A DNA stretch of 46,147 nt from Herbinix sp. (GTDB taxonomy: Bacteria; Bacillota; Clostridia; Lachnospirales; Lachnospiraceae), in contig JAQSYO010000030.1 of the NCBI GenBank assembly GCA_029256105.1, forward strand, positions 1 through 46,147, in the 5' to 3' direction. Positions 33,700-44,089 of this stretch are shown one piece after another (position 1 is the first letter of the stretch; each line of letters starts with the position of its first letter). Position numbers and translations under genes: made by a program. The notes below the pieces were generated by a model. The model ran no database searches and had not been told where the DNA came from. It saw nothing but the letters and a program-made list of their open reading frames with translations.

Positions 33700-33732
33700 A
33701 AAACCTCCAATTACGTTAACATATTGTTCGAT

Positions 33733-33908
33733 GCTCTAATTTGTCGTTGGAATTAGAGCGATTTCGATACCTTGAGTTTGAAATTCTTAAGAGTTATTTA
33801 CTCTCACTCACTTGTAGCCTGTTGTAACTATTGTACTTAGTATAATTTATCAAAGCACTATATGCAATAAAATGAACATAAATTACAATAAAATTGTAAT
33901 TAGAGCGA
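33733..33908. promoter_or_regulatory. AATTAGAGC elements between AraC regulator and symporter
   Basis: GCTCTAATT (33733-33741) and AATTAGAGC (33751-33759) form a dyad near the regulator; a third AATTAGAGCGA is at 33898-33908, directly before TATAAT at 33910-33915 of the symporter. A second dyad, ATTACAAT/ATTGTAAT (33882-33900), overlaps it. These are likely regulator sites. Confidence 0.5.
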
Positions 33909-33949
33909 GTATAATAGTTAATATATAAGGAAAGGGAGGAATTAAATGT

Positions 33950-35209
33950 ATGAAAAATTTTGTTAAGAATTATAGAATGTCATTAGTGTTACTTATATCC
34001 ATCCTTCTAGGTGGATTATTGGGAGTTGTTTTAGGTCCAAAAGCTAAAGTTCTGGAGCCCTTCGGACAAATATTTCTGAACTTGATGTTTACCATCATAG
34101 TTCCATTGGTGTTCTTTAGTGTTACTGCATCAATTGCAAATATGGGCAGTATGAATCGACTTGGTAAAATAATAATTACAATAGCAATCGTATTTGTAAC
34201 TACAGCTTTAATCTCTGGTCTCTTGTCGATTATAGGAGTACTTCTTTTTAACCCTACGAAAGGGATTGAGATGGATACAATTAAAGCTATTTTATCCGGC
34301 TCAGGAGATGATATTGCTAAAAGTGCCGAGCAGTTATCCTTACCGCAACAACTTGTGAATACCATTACAGTTGGCGATTTTTCGGGACTATTATCAAAAA
34401 GTAATATGCTTCAATTAATTGTTTTCTCAGTTTTATTTGGAATTTCAACCGCATTAGTTGGTGAAAAAGCAACGGTAGTGAAAGACTTTTTAAATGCAAT
34501 GTCATCAATATTAATGAAGATAGTAAAAATTATTATGTACTATGCACCCATAGGATTGGGTTGCTATTTTGCTTCGGTTATAGGCCAGTTAGGTACACAA
34601 ATACTGGAAGGATATCTAAGAGTGTTTCTCCTTTATTTGGGTCTAGCAATAATCAATTATTTTATATTTTTTAGTTTATATGCCTATCTATCCTCAGGGA
34701 AAGTTGGATTTAAGGCATTTTGGAAGAATGCTATCGCTCCAACGGTAACCGCATTGGCTACTTGTTCAAGTGCTGCAACAATTCCGGTGAATCTAGAAGC
34801 CACTAAGAAGATAGGGGTACCAAACGACATTGCAGAAACTGTCATTCCCCTTGGCGTTAACACACATAAGGACGGATCAGTCATTGGTGGTGTATTAAAA
34901 ATTGTGTTTTTATTTGGTTTATTCGGTAAAGATATCAACAATCTTCCTATGTTACTATCAATATTGGCAGTAGGATTTCTGGTTGGCGCAGTGATGGGAG
35001 CAATACCTGGCGGTGGATTAATCGGAGAGATGCTTATCATAAGTGTCTATGGCTTCCCGCTTGCTGCACTTCCTATTATTGCGGTTATAAGTACGATTAT
35101 AGATGCACCTGCTACAGTATTAAATTCAACTGGTAATACGGTTTGTGCTATGCTGGTTACAAGATTTGTTGACGGAAAGAAATGGTTAAGTAAAGTAAGT
35201 AATAAATAG
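33950..35209 (+). CDS. Dicarboxylate/amino acid:cation symporter (DAACS family)
   Basis: A 419-residue membrane transporter with about eight hydrophobic segments and two hairpins. Family marks: the serine-rich hairpin CSSAATIP, the TM7 GVNTHKDGS region (variant of NxMDG) and DAPATVLNSTGN in TM8, which bind substrate and sodium. It probably imports dicarboxylates or amino acids with Na+ or H+. ATG 33950 follows GGGAGG by about ten bases; a nearer ATG is out of frame. It is divergent from the AraC gene. Confidence 0.93.
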   Translation: MKNFVKNYRMSLVLLISILLGGLLGVVLGPKAKVLEPFGQIFLNLMFTIIVPLVFFSVTASIANMGSMNRLGKIIITIAIVFVTTALISGLLSIIGVLLFNPTKGIEMDTIKAILSGSGDDIAKSAEQLSLPQQLVNTITVGDFSGLLSKSNMLQLIVFSVLFGISTALVGEKATVVKDFLNAMSSILMKIVKIIMYYAPIGLGCYFASVIGQLGTQILEGYLRVFLLYLGLAIINYFIFFSLYAYLSSGKVGFKAFWKNAIAPTVTALATCSSAATIPVNLEATKKIGVPNDIAETVIPLGVNTHKDGSVIGGVLKIVFLFGLFGKDINNLPMLLSILAVGFLVGAVMGAIPGGGLIGEMLIISVYGFPLAALPIIAVISTIIDAPATVLNSTGNTVCAMLVTRFVDGKKWLSKVSNK

Positions 35210-35260
35210 TAACTTCAGAACATGGTTAAAAATCACTACAATAAAAGTATCTGAAAATAA

Positions 35261-35306
35261 GCGTGTCGTAATTTGACTTTTTTAGTTGAATTACGACACG
35301 CTCTTT
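35261..35306 (+). terminator. Terminator after the symporter gene
   Basis: GCGTGTCGTAATT (35261-35273) pairs exactly with 35289-35301, then CTCTTTTAT. Confidence 0.75.
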
Positions 35307-35489
35307 TATAAATATCAGTTTTTGATCCGATTAGAGTTCAAGTCAACCTACACTTTGATGTCATTTATGGCTTAAACCGACATAGAATCCCAGACTTCTT
35401 CGATGAAATTTTCTTGACAAAATACAAGAAATGAGGGATACTCAGTTAGAATATAATGTGAAAAATAATGTTAGAATAGGAAGATAAAT

Positions 35490-36281
35490 ATGAAATTATG
35501 CAGTATTGCAAGCGGAAGTAGTGGAAACTGCATCTATGTCGGCAGTCAAAATACCAATCTGTTGGTGGATGCTGGAATCAGTGCAAAACGCATTGAGAAT
35601 GGGCTAAATGGAATCGATATCATGCCAGATACCTTACAGGGTATCCTTATTACCCATGAACATTCGGACCATGTGTCCGGTCTTGGAATACTGGCTCGCA
35701 GATATCATATTCCGATATATGCAACTTATGAGACAGCACGTTCTATACAACAGATTAAGAATCTCGGGGATATCCCGGATGAGTTATTTCGTTTTATCAA
35801 GCCAAACGAAGCGTTTCAAATAAATGATATAAATGTAGAACCGTTTTCGACGTCCCATGATGCTTCTAATCCGGTTTGCTATACAATGCAATCCGAGGGA
35901 CATAAGGTAGGGATTGCAACTGATTTAGGAAAATACGATGATTATATCGTGTCGAAATTAGAAGATTCGGAAATTTTATTAATTGAAGCAAATCATGATG
36001 TAAATATGCTTATGGTTGGGAAGTACCCCTATTATTTAAAACAAAGAATTTTGGGTGACCGAGGGCATTTATCCAATGAAACCTCAGCTGACCTAATCAG
36101 CCGATTAATCAGCTCAAGATTACAATATATTTTTCTGGCTCATCTTAGTAAGGAGAATAACTATGAGGAGCTGGCCTATGAAACAGTATGTTGCGAATTA
36201 TCCACCCGTGGCAGCAGTTTTTCTGCAAATAAAGTAAGTGTAGCCCATCGGGAGCAACCTTCCCAGATGGTACTCATCTAA
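35490..36281 (+). CDS. MBL-fold hydrolase (WalJ/YycJ-like)
   Basis: A 263-residue metallo-beta-lactamase-fold protein with the metal-binding T-H-E-H-S-D-H at residues 55-61 and later His residues (TSHDASN, LAHLS). The opening KLCSIASGSSGNC is typical of WalJ/YycJ, a nuclease-like protein linked to cell-division and wall homeostasis in Firmicutes; here it is not beside walRK. It sits 14 bp before the ACT-domain gene. AGGAAG precedes the start. Confidence 0.85.
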   Translation: MKLCSIASGSSGNCIYVGSQNTNLLVDAGISAKRIENGLNGIDIMPDTLQGILITHEHSDHVSGLGILARRYHIPIYATYETARSIQQIKNLGDIPDELFRFIKPNEAFQINDINVEPFSTSHDASNPVCYTMQSEGHKVGIATDLGKYDDYIVSKLEDSEILLIEANHDVNMLMVGKYPYYLKQRILGDRGHLSNETSADLISRLISSRLQYIFLAHLSKENNYEELAYETVCCELSTRGSSFSANKVSVAHREQPSQMVLI

Positions 36282-36295
36282 ATAGGAGGCATCGT

Positions 36296-36568
36296 ATGAA
36301 GAAGACAGTGATAACCGTAGTAGGGAAAGATACCGTAGGAATTATAGCAAAGGTTTGTACTTATCTGGCGAATAACAAAATTAATATTTTGGATATTACT
36401 CAGACAATTGTTCAGGGATATTTTAATATGATGATGATTGTGGATTTATCTGAGGCAACAAAGGGTTTTGATGTAATTTCTGACGAATTGGAACAAATTG
36501 GAGTTGAAATTGGAGTAATAATTAAGACCCAACGTGAAGATATTTTTGATAAAATGCACAGAATATAG
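36296..36568 (+). CDS. ACT-domain regulatory protein (UPF0237)
   Basis: A 90-residue single ACT domain (VITVVGKDTVGIIAKVCTYL, with NILDITQTIV in the middle), a small-molecule sensing module. It is 16 bp before the DUF711 gene, an association found in many Firmicutes. AGGAGG precedes the start. Confidence 0.92.
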   Translation: MKKTVITVVGKDTVGIIAKVCTYLANNKINILDITQTIVQGYFNMMMIVDLSEATKGFDVISDELEQIGVEIGVIIKTQREDIFDKMHRI

Positions 36569-36584
36569 ATAACCGGAGGTTAAA

Positions 36585-37949
36585 ATGATAAACATACATG
36601 AGGTCATCGAAACCAATAAGATGATAGAACAGGAAAATCTCGACGTAAGGACGATTACCCTTGGTATCAGTCTCTTAGATTGCGCAGATCCGAATCTGGA
36701 AGAACTTAATCGGAAAATCTATGAAAAAATTACATCCGTGGCAAAAGATCTCGTCGCTACCGGTAATAAAATTCAAAGAGAATATGGTATTCCTATTGTA
36801 AATAAGCGAATCTCTGTAACTCCAATATCTTTAGTAGGTGCGGCGGCTTGTAAATCTATAGAGGATTATGTGACGATAGCTAAAACCCTAGATCGTGCAG
36901 CAAAAACCGTTGGAGTTAATTTTATTGGGGGCTATTCCGCGCTGGTATCAAAATCAATGACCACAAGTGACCAACTTTTAATAAATTCAATTCCTCTGGC
37001 ACTAAGTCAGACCGAACGAGTATGTAGTTCAGTTAATGTTGGTTCAACAAAGACCGGTATTGATATGAATGCAGTAAAGCTTTTGGGTGAAATCATTCTT
37101 AAGACTGCAGAGTATACGAAAGAAAAGGATTCCATTGGCTGTGCAAAATTAGTAGTGTTTTGCAATGCACCGGATGATAATCCCTTTATGGCAGGTGCTT
37201 TCCACGGGGTAACAGAGGGTGATGCAGTAATAAATGTCGGTGTCAGTGGACCAGGCGTAGTAAAGAAGGCACTGGAAAGTGTTCGTGGAGCTGATTTTGA
37301 AGTACTTTGTGAAACCATCAAAAAGACAGCCTTTAAGATTACACGTGTAGGTCAATTAGTAGCTCAGGAAGCCTCGCGATTACTTAATATCCCGTTTGGC
37401 ATTATTGACTTATCGCTGGCACCTACTCCTGCAGTAGGGGATAGTGTAGCGGAAATTTTAGAAGAAATCGGGTTGGAATATGTTGGTGCACCTGGTACAA
37501 CCGCTGCTTTAGCATTACTAAATGATTGTGTAAAAAAAGGTGGTGTTATGGCATCCTCCTATGTTGGTGGTTTAAGTGGTGCATTTATTCCTGTCAGTGA
37601 AGATCAAGGTATGATTAATGCAGTCGAGGCAGGAGCACTAACCATTGAAAAATTAGAAGCGATGACCTGTGTATGCTCCGTTGGACTTGATATGATTGCA
37701 ATTCCTGGAGATACGAAGGCAACCACGATTTCCGGAATTATCGCAGATGAGATGGCGATTGGAATGATTAATCAGAAGACAACCGCAGTACGTCTTATTC
37801 CGGTAATTGGAAAGTCAATCGGTGACCGTGTGGAATTTGGCGGATTACTTGGTTATGCTCCGGTTATGAAGGTAAATGGATTTAGTTGTGATAATTTTAT
37901 TAACAGAGGTGGAAGAATTCCAGCTCCGATACACAGCTTTAAGAACTAA
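36585..37949 (+). CDS. DUF711 (UPF0210) family protein
   Basis: A 454-residue protein of the UPF0210/DUF711 family, related in fold to pyruvate formate-lyase-like enzymes, with no established activity. Family landmarks include [13 protein letters not shown], the [15 protein letters not shown] segment and [14 protein letters not shown] precedes the start. It is paired with the ACT protein, which probably regulates or binds it. Confidence 0.92.
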   Translation: MINIHEVIETNKMIEQENLDVRTITLGISLLDCADPNLEELNRKIYEKITSVAKDLVATGNKIQREYGIPIVNKRISVTPISLVGAAACKSIEDYVTIAKTLDRAAKTVGVNFIGGYSALVSKSMTTSDQLLINSIPLALSQTERVCSSVNVGSTKTGIDMNAVKLLGEIILKTAEYTKEKDSIGCAKLVVFCNAPDDNPFMAGAFHGVTEGDAVINVGVSGPGVVKKALESVRGADFEVLCETIKKTAFKITRVGQLVAQEASRLLNIPFGIIDLSLAPTPAVGDSVAEILEEIGLEYVGAPGTTAALALLNDCVKKGGVMASSYVGGLSGAFIPVSEDQGMINAVEAGALTIEKLEAMTCVCSVGLDMIAIPGDTKATTISGIIADEMAIGMINQKTTAVRLIPVIGKSIGDRVEFGGLLGYAPVMKVNGFSCDNFINRGGRIPAPIHSFKN

Positions 37950-38128
37950 AAACTATAAAAAGAAATTTATTATCTATACAAAATAAATTGTAAATAATTT
38001 ACTTGAACCGAGCCAAGCATTTCATCGTCTAATGATATGTAACTTATCGTATACGTGATTTGTTCTTGGTTCTTTCATCTGTTTTTCATTAAGTAACATA
38101 AATACAAATAAGAAAGGCATGTGTTAAT

Positions 38129-39607
38129 ATGGACAAGAGCTTAGAACTGCTGGATTATAAAGGAGTCTTTAAATATTTCAGCGAAATATCAAAAATACCA
38201 AGGGGTTCGGGTAATGAAGGTGAAATTAGTAATTATCTGGTTTCCTTTGCAAAAGCGCATCAATTGGAGTATACTCAGGATGCTGCGAACAATGTAGTTA
38301 TGATTAAGGAAGCAACTCCAGGATTTGAGCAGGAACCCGCAATTATTTTACAGGGCCATATGGATATGGTATGTGAGAAGCTTAAGGATTCGACACATGA
38401 TTTTTTAAAGGATGAAATAAAGCTGATTGTAGAGGGAGATTTCCTTCATGCGGATGGTACAACATTAGGAGCAGATAACGGAATTGCTGTGGCATATATA
38501 CTTGCATTGTTTTCTGATGAAACAATGGAGCATCCAAGGTTGGAAGCAATTATAACTACGGATGAAGAAGTGGGGATGAACGGTGCGAAACAATTGGATC
38601 TTTCCCATTTACAAGGTAAATACATGATAAATCTGGATTCGGAGGAAGAAGGATATATTCTTTGCAGCTGTGCCGGTGGTTTAAGGGGTACTAGCACACT
38701 CCCGATTAACCGAGTATCTGAGTTTGGTAAAAAGGTTAAGATTAGTATCGGTGGGTTACTTGGTGGTCATTCCGGTATTGATATCGTAAGTAATAGAGCG
38801 AATGCCACAAAGCTGATGGGCCGATTATTATTTGACTTAAGAGAAACGAGTTCATTTGGACTCATTCATATGCAAGGTGGGTTTAAGGATAATGTTATTC
38901 CTCGTGAGTCGAATGCGGAGCTCCTTATTTCAGCTGGAGAAGACAAAGATTTAAAGGAAGAGTTTAATAGCATTAAAAATAATATTACTGAGCTGATGAC
39001 TATATATCAGCAGGAATTATCCGCTAGTGAACCGGAACTTCATTTTGAAGTGGAGGATTTGGGCGATGATACGTTTGAACCATTGCACCGGGTTTCCTTT
39101 GAAAAGCTGCTTTTTCTGTTAACAAATATGCCAAATGGAGTTCAGGTAATGAGTTCACATATTCAAGGTCTTGTAGAAAGCTCACTGAATCTAGGCATCT
39201 TTAATATCGAGGAAGAACAAGTTACCTTATGCTTTGCAGTGCGGAGCTCATTAAGTAGCTATAAACATTATCTGAGTAACAGATTAAGTTATATTTCTAA
39301 CTTTTTAGGCGGGGATTATTTTATAAGGTTTGAATATCCATCCTGGGAATATAAAATGGATTCACCATTAAGAGAGCATTTTAAGAAATTGTACAAAGAG
39401 CAATACGGGAAAGATATGAAGGTTGAGGCTATTCATGCCGGATTAGAATGTGGATTAATCTACGAAAAACTACCTGGTATTGATATTGTTTCCATTGGAC
39501 CGGATATGTTTGGGGTTCATACGATTGAGGAAAGACTTAACATTTCATCTACAATTCGTGTGTATAAATTCTTAGAAACGATAATTAAAGGGAAAATAGG
39601 GGCTTAA
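38129..39607 (+). CDS. pepD: Aminoacyl-histidine dipeptidase (M20 family)
   Basis: A 492-residue M20 metallopeptidase of the PepD (Xaa-His dipeptidase) type. Zinc-ligand motifs in order: H-M-D-M-V at about 72, D-N-G-I-A at about 118, T-T-D-E-E-V-G (Glu-Glu base/ligand) at about 143 and DSEEEG; the C-terminal HAGLECG supplies the last His. A dimerisation lid lies between. Cytosolic, for peptide use. GAAAGG precedes the start. Confidence 0.94.
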   Translation: MDKSLELLDYKGVFKYFSEISKIPRGSGNEGEISNYLVSFAKAHQLEYTQDAANNVVMIKEATPGFEQEPAIILQGHMDMVCEKLKDSTHDFLKDEIKLIVEGDFLHADGTTLGADNGIAVAYILALFSDETMEHPRLEAIITTDEEVGMNGAKQLDLSHLQGKYMINLDSEEEGYILCSCAGGLRGTSTLPINRVSEFGKKVKISIGGLLGGHSGIDIVSNRANATKLMGRLLFDLRETSSFGLIHMQGGFKDNVIPRESNAELLISAGEDKDLKEEFNSIKNNITELMTIYQQELSASEPELHFEVEDLGDDTFEPLHRVSFEKLLFLLTNMPNGVQVMSSHIQGLVESSLNLGIFNIEEEQVTLCFAVRSSLSSYKHYLSNRLSYISNFLGGDYFIRFEYPSWEYKMDSPLREHFKKLYKEQYGKDMKVEAIHAGLECGLIYEKLPGIDIVSIGPDMFGVHTIEERLNISSTIRVYKFLETIIKGKIGA

Positions 39608-39696
39608 TAACATTTCTCTGACACATTTACATGGTATTTATTGGTATAACGGAACTAGCATTGCTAGAGGCTTATATATTATTAGGAGATGAAAAA

Positions 39697-41232
39697 ATGG
39701 GTAAGGATGACGTAAAGTCAACATTTGATTTCGACACTGATCCGGAATTTAATGAAAATTTTTATAAAAATATTGAAAACGCAATAGGTGATTCAAATGT
39801 TGAAACTATGAAATCAACTAAGGATAATGGTATAAAAGCTGAAGTGAAAGCAAAAAATACCGAGATAACGACAGAGAATGCTAAGGAATTAGTGAGTGCT
39901 ACAGGTAATGATAGCTCGGAAGTTGTCGGGGAAGAGAGTGCTACGAAAGAACCTAATCCGGAAAGAGAAATATCCGAGGAAGAAATTGATGACGAGTTAG
40001 TTGGTATTAATGCTGCTCTTGCCAAGCAAATTTGTGAAGAAATGGATAGCATCGGAACCGAAAAAGGAAAGAAAAAGAAAAAGATGAAACGCTCTTTAAA
40101 AATACAGAGTGGCATTATCCTTACAATGCTATGCCTTGTGGGCTTTGGATTTTTCTTTGGATTTACAAAACCCGGCAATCAACTATTAATGAAAATGGGT
40201 GTTGATCTAAGTGGCAAGATCTGGGCAATCGGGACTGGTGGCTTTGACAAGGATACAGAATTAGCACCAGATGAAGATTATTTGGATCCGGAAGATTTAA
40301 GCTCCGATGCACAAGAGGTTGATCCCAGTCAAATTGTATGGCCAGATCATCCTGGTCAAGGTAGAAAAGAAGAAGGCGTCTACAACGTTCTATTAGTAGG
40401 TGAAGAGGCAATTGGTTCCGGATCTGCGAGAGGACGTACAGATGTTATTATCGTTGCTACTCTGAATACAAATAATAAAACAGTAAAACTCACCTCTCTT
40501 ATGAGAGATATGTTAGTACAGATACTTGGTTATAAAGATAATAAATTGAATTCAGCATATGAAAAAGGTGGTGTTGACCTCCTTTATGAGACAATCGCAT
40601 TGAATTTTGATCTTCGTTTGGATGGCTGCGTAAAGGTAAACTTTGAGAACTTTGAAAAGATTATCGATCAGCTGGGAGGACTTGATATAACTTTAACAGC
40701 TGGAGAAGCAAAGTATTTAAATACTACCAATTATATCTCGGATCCGGCAAATCGTGATGTGGTTGAAGGAAAACAACATTTAAACGGCAATCAAGTACTT
40801 GGTTATAGCCGTGTCCGCAAGAGAGCAACAATCACAGGTGAAAATAATGATTATGGTAGAACAGACAGACATCGTATCGTATTAAATGCTATATTTGATA
40901 AGTATAAGACAAAAAGTAAAGTTGAACTGGCTGGTATTATGTTAAAGGTACTTCCGATGATAACAACGGATATTGATAGTAAGAACTTTGAATCCTTGTT
41001 AAATACCTTTATAGAAATGGGTACGACAGAAATGTCACAATTAAGAATACCGGCCGACGGTACCTTTACAGATAATGTAAAAGTTCGTGGTATGGATGTT
41101 CTAATCCCTGACCTAGGTGAAAATGTAGAAATACTTCATAACTTCATCTTTGGAGAAGCGCCTGTGAGTAATACGGATAGTACTCAAAGCTCCGAAAGCA
41201 CGAATAATACAAGTACTGCAACTGCTGAATAG
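39697..41232 (+). CDS. LytR-CpsA-Psr (LCP) family wall-polymer ligase
   Basis: A 511-residue membrane protein. Residues 1-130 are an acidic, low-complexity cytoplasmic part, a membrane segment follows at about 134-154, and the external LCP domain runs from about 225 (LLVGEEAIGSG, RGRTDVIIV, LTSLMRDML, LNSAYEKGG and a DYGRTDRH region). LCP enzymes attach teichoic acids or other polymers to peptidoglycan; conserved Arg and Asp residues for the pyrophosphate are present. ATG 39697 with AGGAGA is preferred to the frame opening at 39631. A Ser/Thr-rich tail ends the protein. Confidence 0.92.
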   Translation: MGKDDVKSTFDFDTDPEFNENFYKNIENAIGDSNVETMKSTKDNGIKAEVKAKNTEITTENAKELVSATGNDSSEVVGEESATKEPNPEREISEEEIDDELVGINAALAKQICEEMDSIGTEKGKKKKKMKRSLKIQSGIILTMLCLVGFGFFFGFTKPGNQLLMKMGVDLSGKIWAIGTGGFDKDTELAPDEDYLDPEDLSSDAQEVDPSQIVWPDHPGQGRKEEGVYNVLLVGEEAIGSGSARGRTDVIIVATLNTNNKTVKLTSLMRDMLVQILGYKDNKLNSAYEKGGVDLLYETIALNFDLRLDGCVKVNFENFEKIIDQLGGLDITLTAGEAKYLNTTNYISDPANRDVVEGKQHLNGNQVLGYSRVRKRATITGENNDYGRTDRHRIVLNAIFDKYKTKSKVELAGIMLKVLPMITTDIDSKNFESLLNTFIEMGTTEMSQLRIPADGTFTDNVKVRGMDVLIPDLGENVEILHNFIFGEAPVSNTDSTQSSESTNNTSTATAE

Positions 41233-41297
41233 AAATGTTACCGGAATAACGAATAGCTTTCGCAACTAGAAGCTGCTTCCTATAAGCTCTATCAAAG

Positions 41298-41349
41298 TTC
41301 AAGTGCATATGGTATCGGTGAGTATTTACGATACCAGTATGCACTTGAA
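41298..41349. repeat. Long two-part inverted repeat
   Basis: TTCAAGTGCATA (41298-41309) pairs with 41338-41349, and inside it GGTATCG (41311-41317) pairs with CGATACC (41329-41335). No T run follows. It may act as a terminator or mRNA stabiliser between the LCP and M23 genes. Confidence 0.65.
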
Positions 41350-41475
41350 TCTTGCGTAGGAAGGTTCTTAGTTATATTAGCTCCCAAGCTTTCATATATT
41401 TATTTGTCCCGATTCTTAGAGTTTAGTCACTCCGTAGAATTGATATGGAACTAGGTATATTGGAGTGTGGAATTA

Positions 41476-42453
41476 ATGAAACATAAAAATCAGATATTTA
41501 GACAGCAGAGTATTCCAAGTAAAAAGTTTTTGATGAAATATAAAAACAACGCACTATTTTTAAAGAAAAGTCTTTTACGAGATATGCTTATTTATATCAT
41601 TATTATTACCACTGCACTGCTTATCACAGGGTTTGAACTGAACCATCTACAAACTCAGTTATTGATTAAGGATATCGAGAATAACGGAATTAATTATGAT
41701 GCGTTTCGCGAGATCCAGTTGAACGAAGATAATTATTGGAAGGCTGAGAAAAAGGTTACGCACTTGATTAAGAAAAATCCGAAATTGCAAGAGGTATCTT
41801 ATATCGATGGGATTGGATATCTTACCTTTAGTATGATGGCAAGATCGTTCGACCTAATGGATAAGGATTTAGTGGATGAAAAGACCTTTTTGCGTGGAAT
41901 AGGAAAGATCATTCCAACAACAGGATTTCAAGAGCTGTATGAGTATTATAAGGCAATATTCTCTGATTTAGAGTACTTTCCAGTTCCAACCATTGATTCA
42001 AAGGAAGCTGACATCACTTATGGTGATTCGTGGAGTGACCTTCGAACCTACGGAGGAAATCGAAGACATGAAGGTACCGATTTGATGGCTTCGAATAAGA
42101 AGAGAGGTTTTTTTCCGGTAATCAGTATAACCGATGGAACCATTGAAAAGATGGGATGGCTGGAACAGGGAGGATATCGTATTGGGATACGATCGAAAGA
42201 AGGCGGCTATTTTTATTATGCCCACTTAGACTCTTATGCACCGGAACTTGCGCAGGGGGACTCGGTGATTGCAGGTCAACTACTTGGCTTCATGGGTGAT
42301 AGTGGATATGGTAGTGAGGGTACGATAGGTAAGTTTGATGTGCATTTACACCTTGGTATTTATGTTGAGACAACCACTGGAGAAATGAGCGTCAATCCAT
42401 ATTGGATTTTAAAAATATTGGAAGATAATAGAACCCATTATGTAAGTGAATAA
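41476..42453 (+). CDS. M23-family peptidase (peptidoglycan endopeptidase-like)
   Basis: A 325-residue protein with an N-terminal cytoplasmic part and one membrane segment at about 35-55, then an external domain. The C-terminal M23 fold shows HEGTDLMAS (His and Asp ligands), YYAHLDSY and HLHLG, giving the His-x-His zinc site. It probably cuts peptide cross-links in peptidoglycan. ATG 41476 is chosen because TGGAG lies ten bases away; a GTG at 41467 is too near it. Confidence 0.9.
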   Translation: MKHKNQIFRQQSIPSKKFLMKYKNNALFLKKSLLRDMLIYIIIITTALLITGFELNHLQTQLLIKDIENNGINYDAFREIQLNEDNYWKAEKKVTHLIKKNPKLQEVSYIDGIGYLTFSMMARSFDLMDKDLVDEKTFLRGIGKIIPTTGFQELYEYYKAIFSDLEYFPVPTIDSKEADITYGDSWSDLRTYGGNRRHEGTDLMASNKKRGFFPVISITDGTIEKMGWLEQGGYRIGIRSKEGGYFYYAHLDSYAPELAQGDSVIAGQLLGFMGDSGYGSEGTIGKFDVHLHLGIYVETTTGEMSVNPYWILKILEDNRTHYVSE

Positions 42454-42470
42454 AACGAAAGTTTTTACAC

Positions 42471-42500
42471 TTTACTTATTATTAAAAATTGAGGTATAAT
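42471..42500 (+). promoter_or_regulatory. Likely promoter before the cysteine desulfurase gene
   Basis: TTTACT at 42471-42476 and TATAAT at 42495-42500, 18 bp apart. Around 42597-42632 ATCAGCA can pair with TGCTGAT in the leader. Confidence 0.45.
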
Positions 42501-42718
42501 TATAAGCATAATTGTGCCAATATAATTAGGTGTTAATAAATTCTTAAGACAGAATAATTAAAAGTATAGATAATACGTTATTAAAGATAGTGTTCATCAG
42601 CATTTGCTGCCACTTTTATAGCCTTGCTGATTAGTATGAAGGTGTTACTATTTCATATTGAGTGTTGAGACCTTAGTAGGAATGCAAGTACTTGTTCTAA
42701 GAACTTGGAGGACAAATT

Positions 42719-43912
42719 ATGGAAGTATATTTAGATAATTCGGCAACGACAAAAGTTACCGAAGGTGTTAGAGATAAAATGATAAAGGCTTTGTATGAGG
42801 ATTATGGAAATCCCTCCTCAATGCACCGATTGGGAATGAAGGCGGAGCAATATCTAAAGGAAGCTGCAGCAATTATAGCAAGTTCGCTTAAAGTTGAACC
42901 AAAGGAGATTATCTTTACCTCTGGCGGTACCGAGGCAAATAATCTTGCATTGATTGGAACAGCACTTGCGAATAAACGTAGAGGAAATCATATCATTACC
43001 ACTAGAATCGAACATCCTTCCGTTCATCAGCCGTTGGTTTTTTTAGAAGAGAATGGCTTTGAAATTAGCTTTGCTCCGGTGGATGCGACTGGTAAATTAA
43101 TAAAAGAAAAATTATTTGAATTAATCAAAGAGAATACATTAATGATATCCATCATGTATGTCAACAACGAAATTGGTTCGGTTCAAGATATAGCGAATCT
43201 AGCAATGGAACTGAAAAACAGAAAAAAGGATCTCATTTTTCATGTAGATGCAGTACAAGCCTTTGGGAAATATCGGATTTACCCAAAGCGAGAGGGTATC
43301 GATTTATTATCCTTCAGCGGACATAAAATTCATGGACCAAAGGGAATTGGAGCCTTATATGTCAGCGATAAGGTGAAAATTAATCCAACGATGTTCGGTG
43401 GTGGGCATCAAAGAGGCTTGCGCTCAGGAACAGAGAATATTCCCGCAATCGCAGGGTTAGGACAAGCCGTGGCAGAGCTTTATATCGATTATGATGCGAA
43501 GATGGCACGATTATATAAATTGAAACAACGGTTTTTACAAGAAGTAAGTAAGCTGGAAAGTGTCACTGTAAATGGAATGTCGAAGGAATGCACCGATGAA
43601 TTCGAGATGGAGCAGCTTGTTAAAACAGCTCCACATATTATGAATGTAAGTTTTCAAGGAGTACGAAGTGAGGTATTTTTGCATGCTTTAGAGGATAAGG
43701 GAATCTATGTTTCCTCCGGCTCTGCCTGCAGCTCGCATCATCCAACGCCTAGCGTGACCCTCACTGCGATTGGAATGCCAAAGGACTTAATGGATTCAAC
43801 GCTACGTTTTTCCATGTCAGAGATGAACACGGAAGAGGAGATCGAATACACCTTAGAGCAGATTAAAGAAATATTACCTCAGCTTAGAAGGTATACGAGA
43901 AAGAAGAAATAA
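42719..43912 (+). CDS. NifS/IscS-type cysteine desulfurase
   Basis: A 397-residue PLP enzyme removing sulfur from cysteine. The PLP lysine is Lys203 in S-G-H-K-I-H-G-P-K-G, the catalytic Cys337 is in S-S-G-S-A-C-S-S-H, and the N-terminus YLDNSATTK is typical. It is encoded just before thiI, and the pair matches the Firmicutes arrangement in which a dedicated desulfurase (NifZ type) feeds ThiI. GGAGG precedes the start. Confidence 0.95.
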   Translation: MEVYLDNSATTKVTEGVRDKMIKALYEDYGNPSSMHRLGMKAEQYLKEAAAIIASSLKVEPKEIIFTSGGTEANNLALIGTALANKRRGNHIITTRIEHPSVHQPLVFLEENGFEISFAPVDATGKLIKEKLFELIKENTLMISIMYVNNEIGSVQDIANLAMELKNRKKDLIFHVDAVQAFGKYRIYPKREGIDLLSFSGHKIHGPKGIGALYVSDKVKINPTMFGGGHQRGLRSGTENIPAIAGLGQAVAELYIDYDAKMARLYKLKQRFLQEVSKLESVTVNGMSKECTDEFEMEQLVKTAPHIMNVSFQGVRSEVFLHALEDKGIYVSSGSACSSHHPTPSVTLTAIGMPKDLMDSTLRFSMSEMNTEEEIEYTLEQIKEILPQLRRYTRKKK

Positions 43913-44089
43913 ATTTATGATGTGGATCAAAGAATTAAAGTGAAATCGAATTCTTCTGGAAGATCAATATGAGTTCTGTTGTAAATTCATACTGATATTT
44001 ACAGTAAGTGAGAAATATATTCACGGATATCGTATGAAAGATGAAACATGTGCTTAAAGTATTTACTTAGCACATAGATGGAGGAAAAA

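Noticed and set aside
42501..42718. Riboswitch or T-box ahead of the desulfurase gene
   Set aside because: I see one hairpin but no T-box sequence, no known aptamer core and no terminator.
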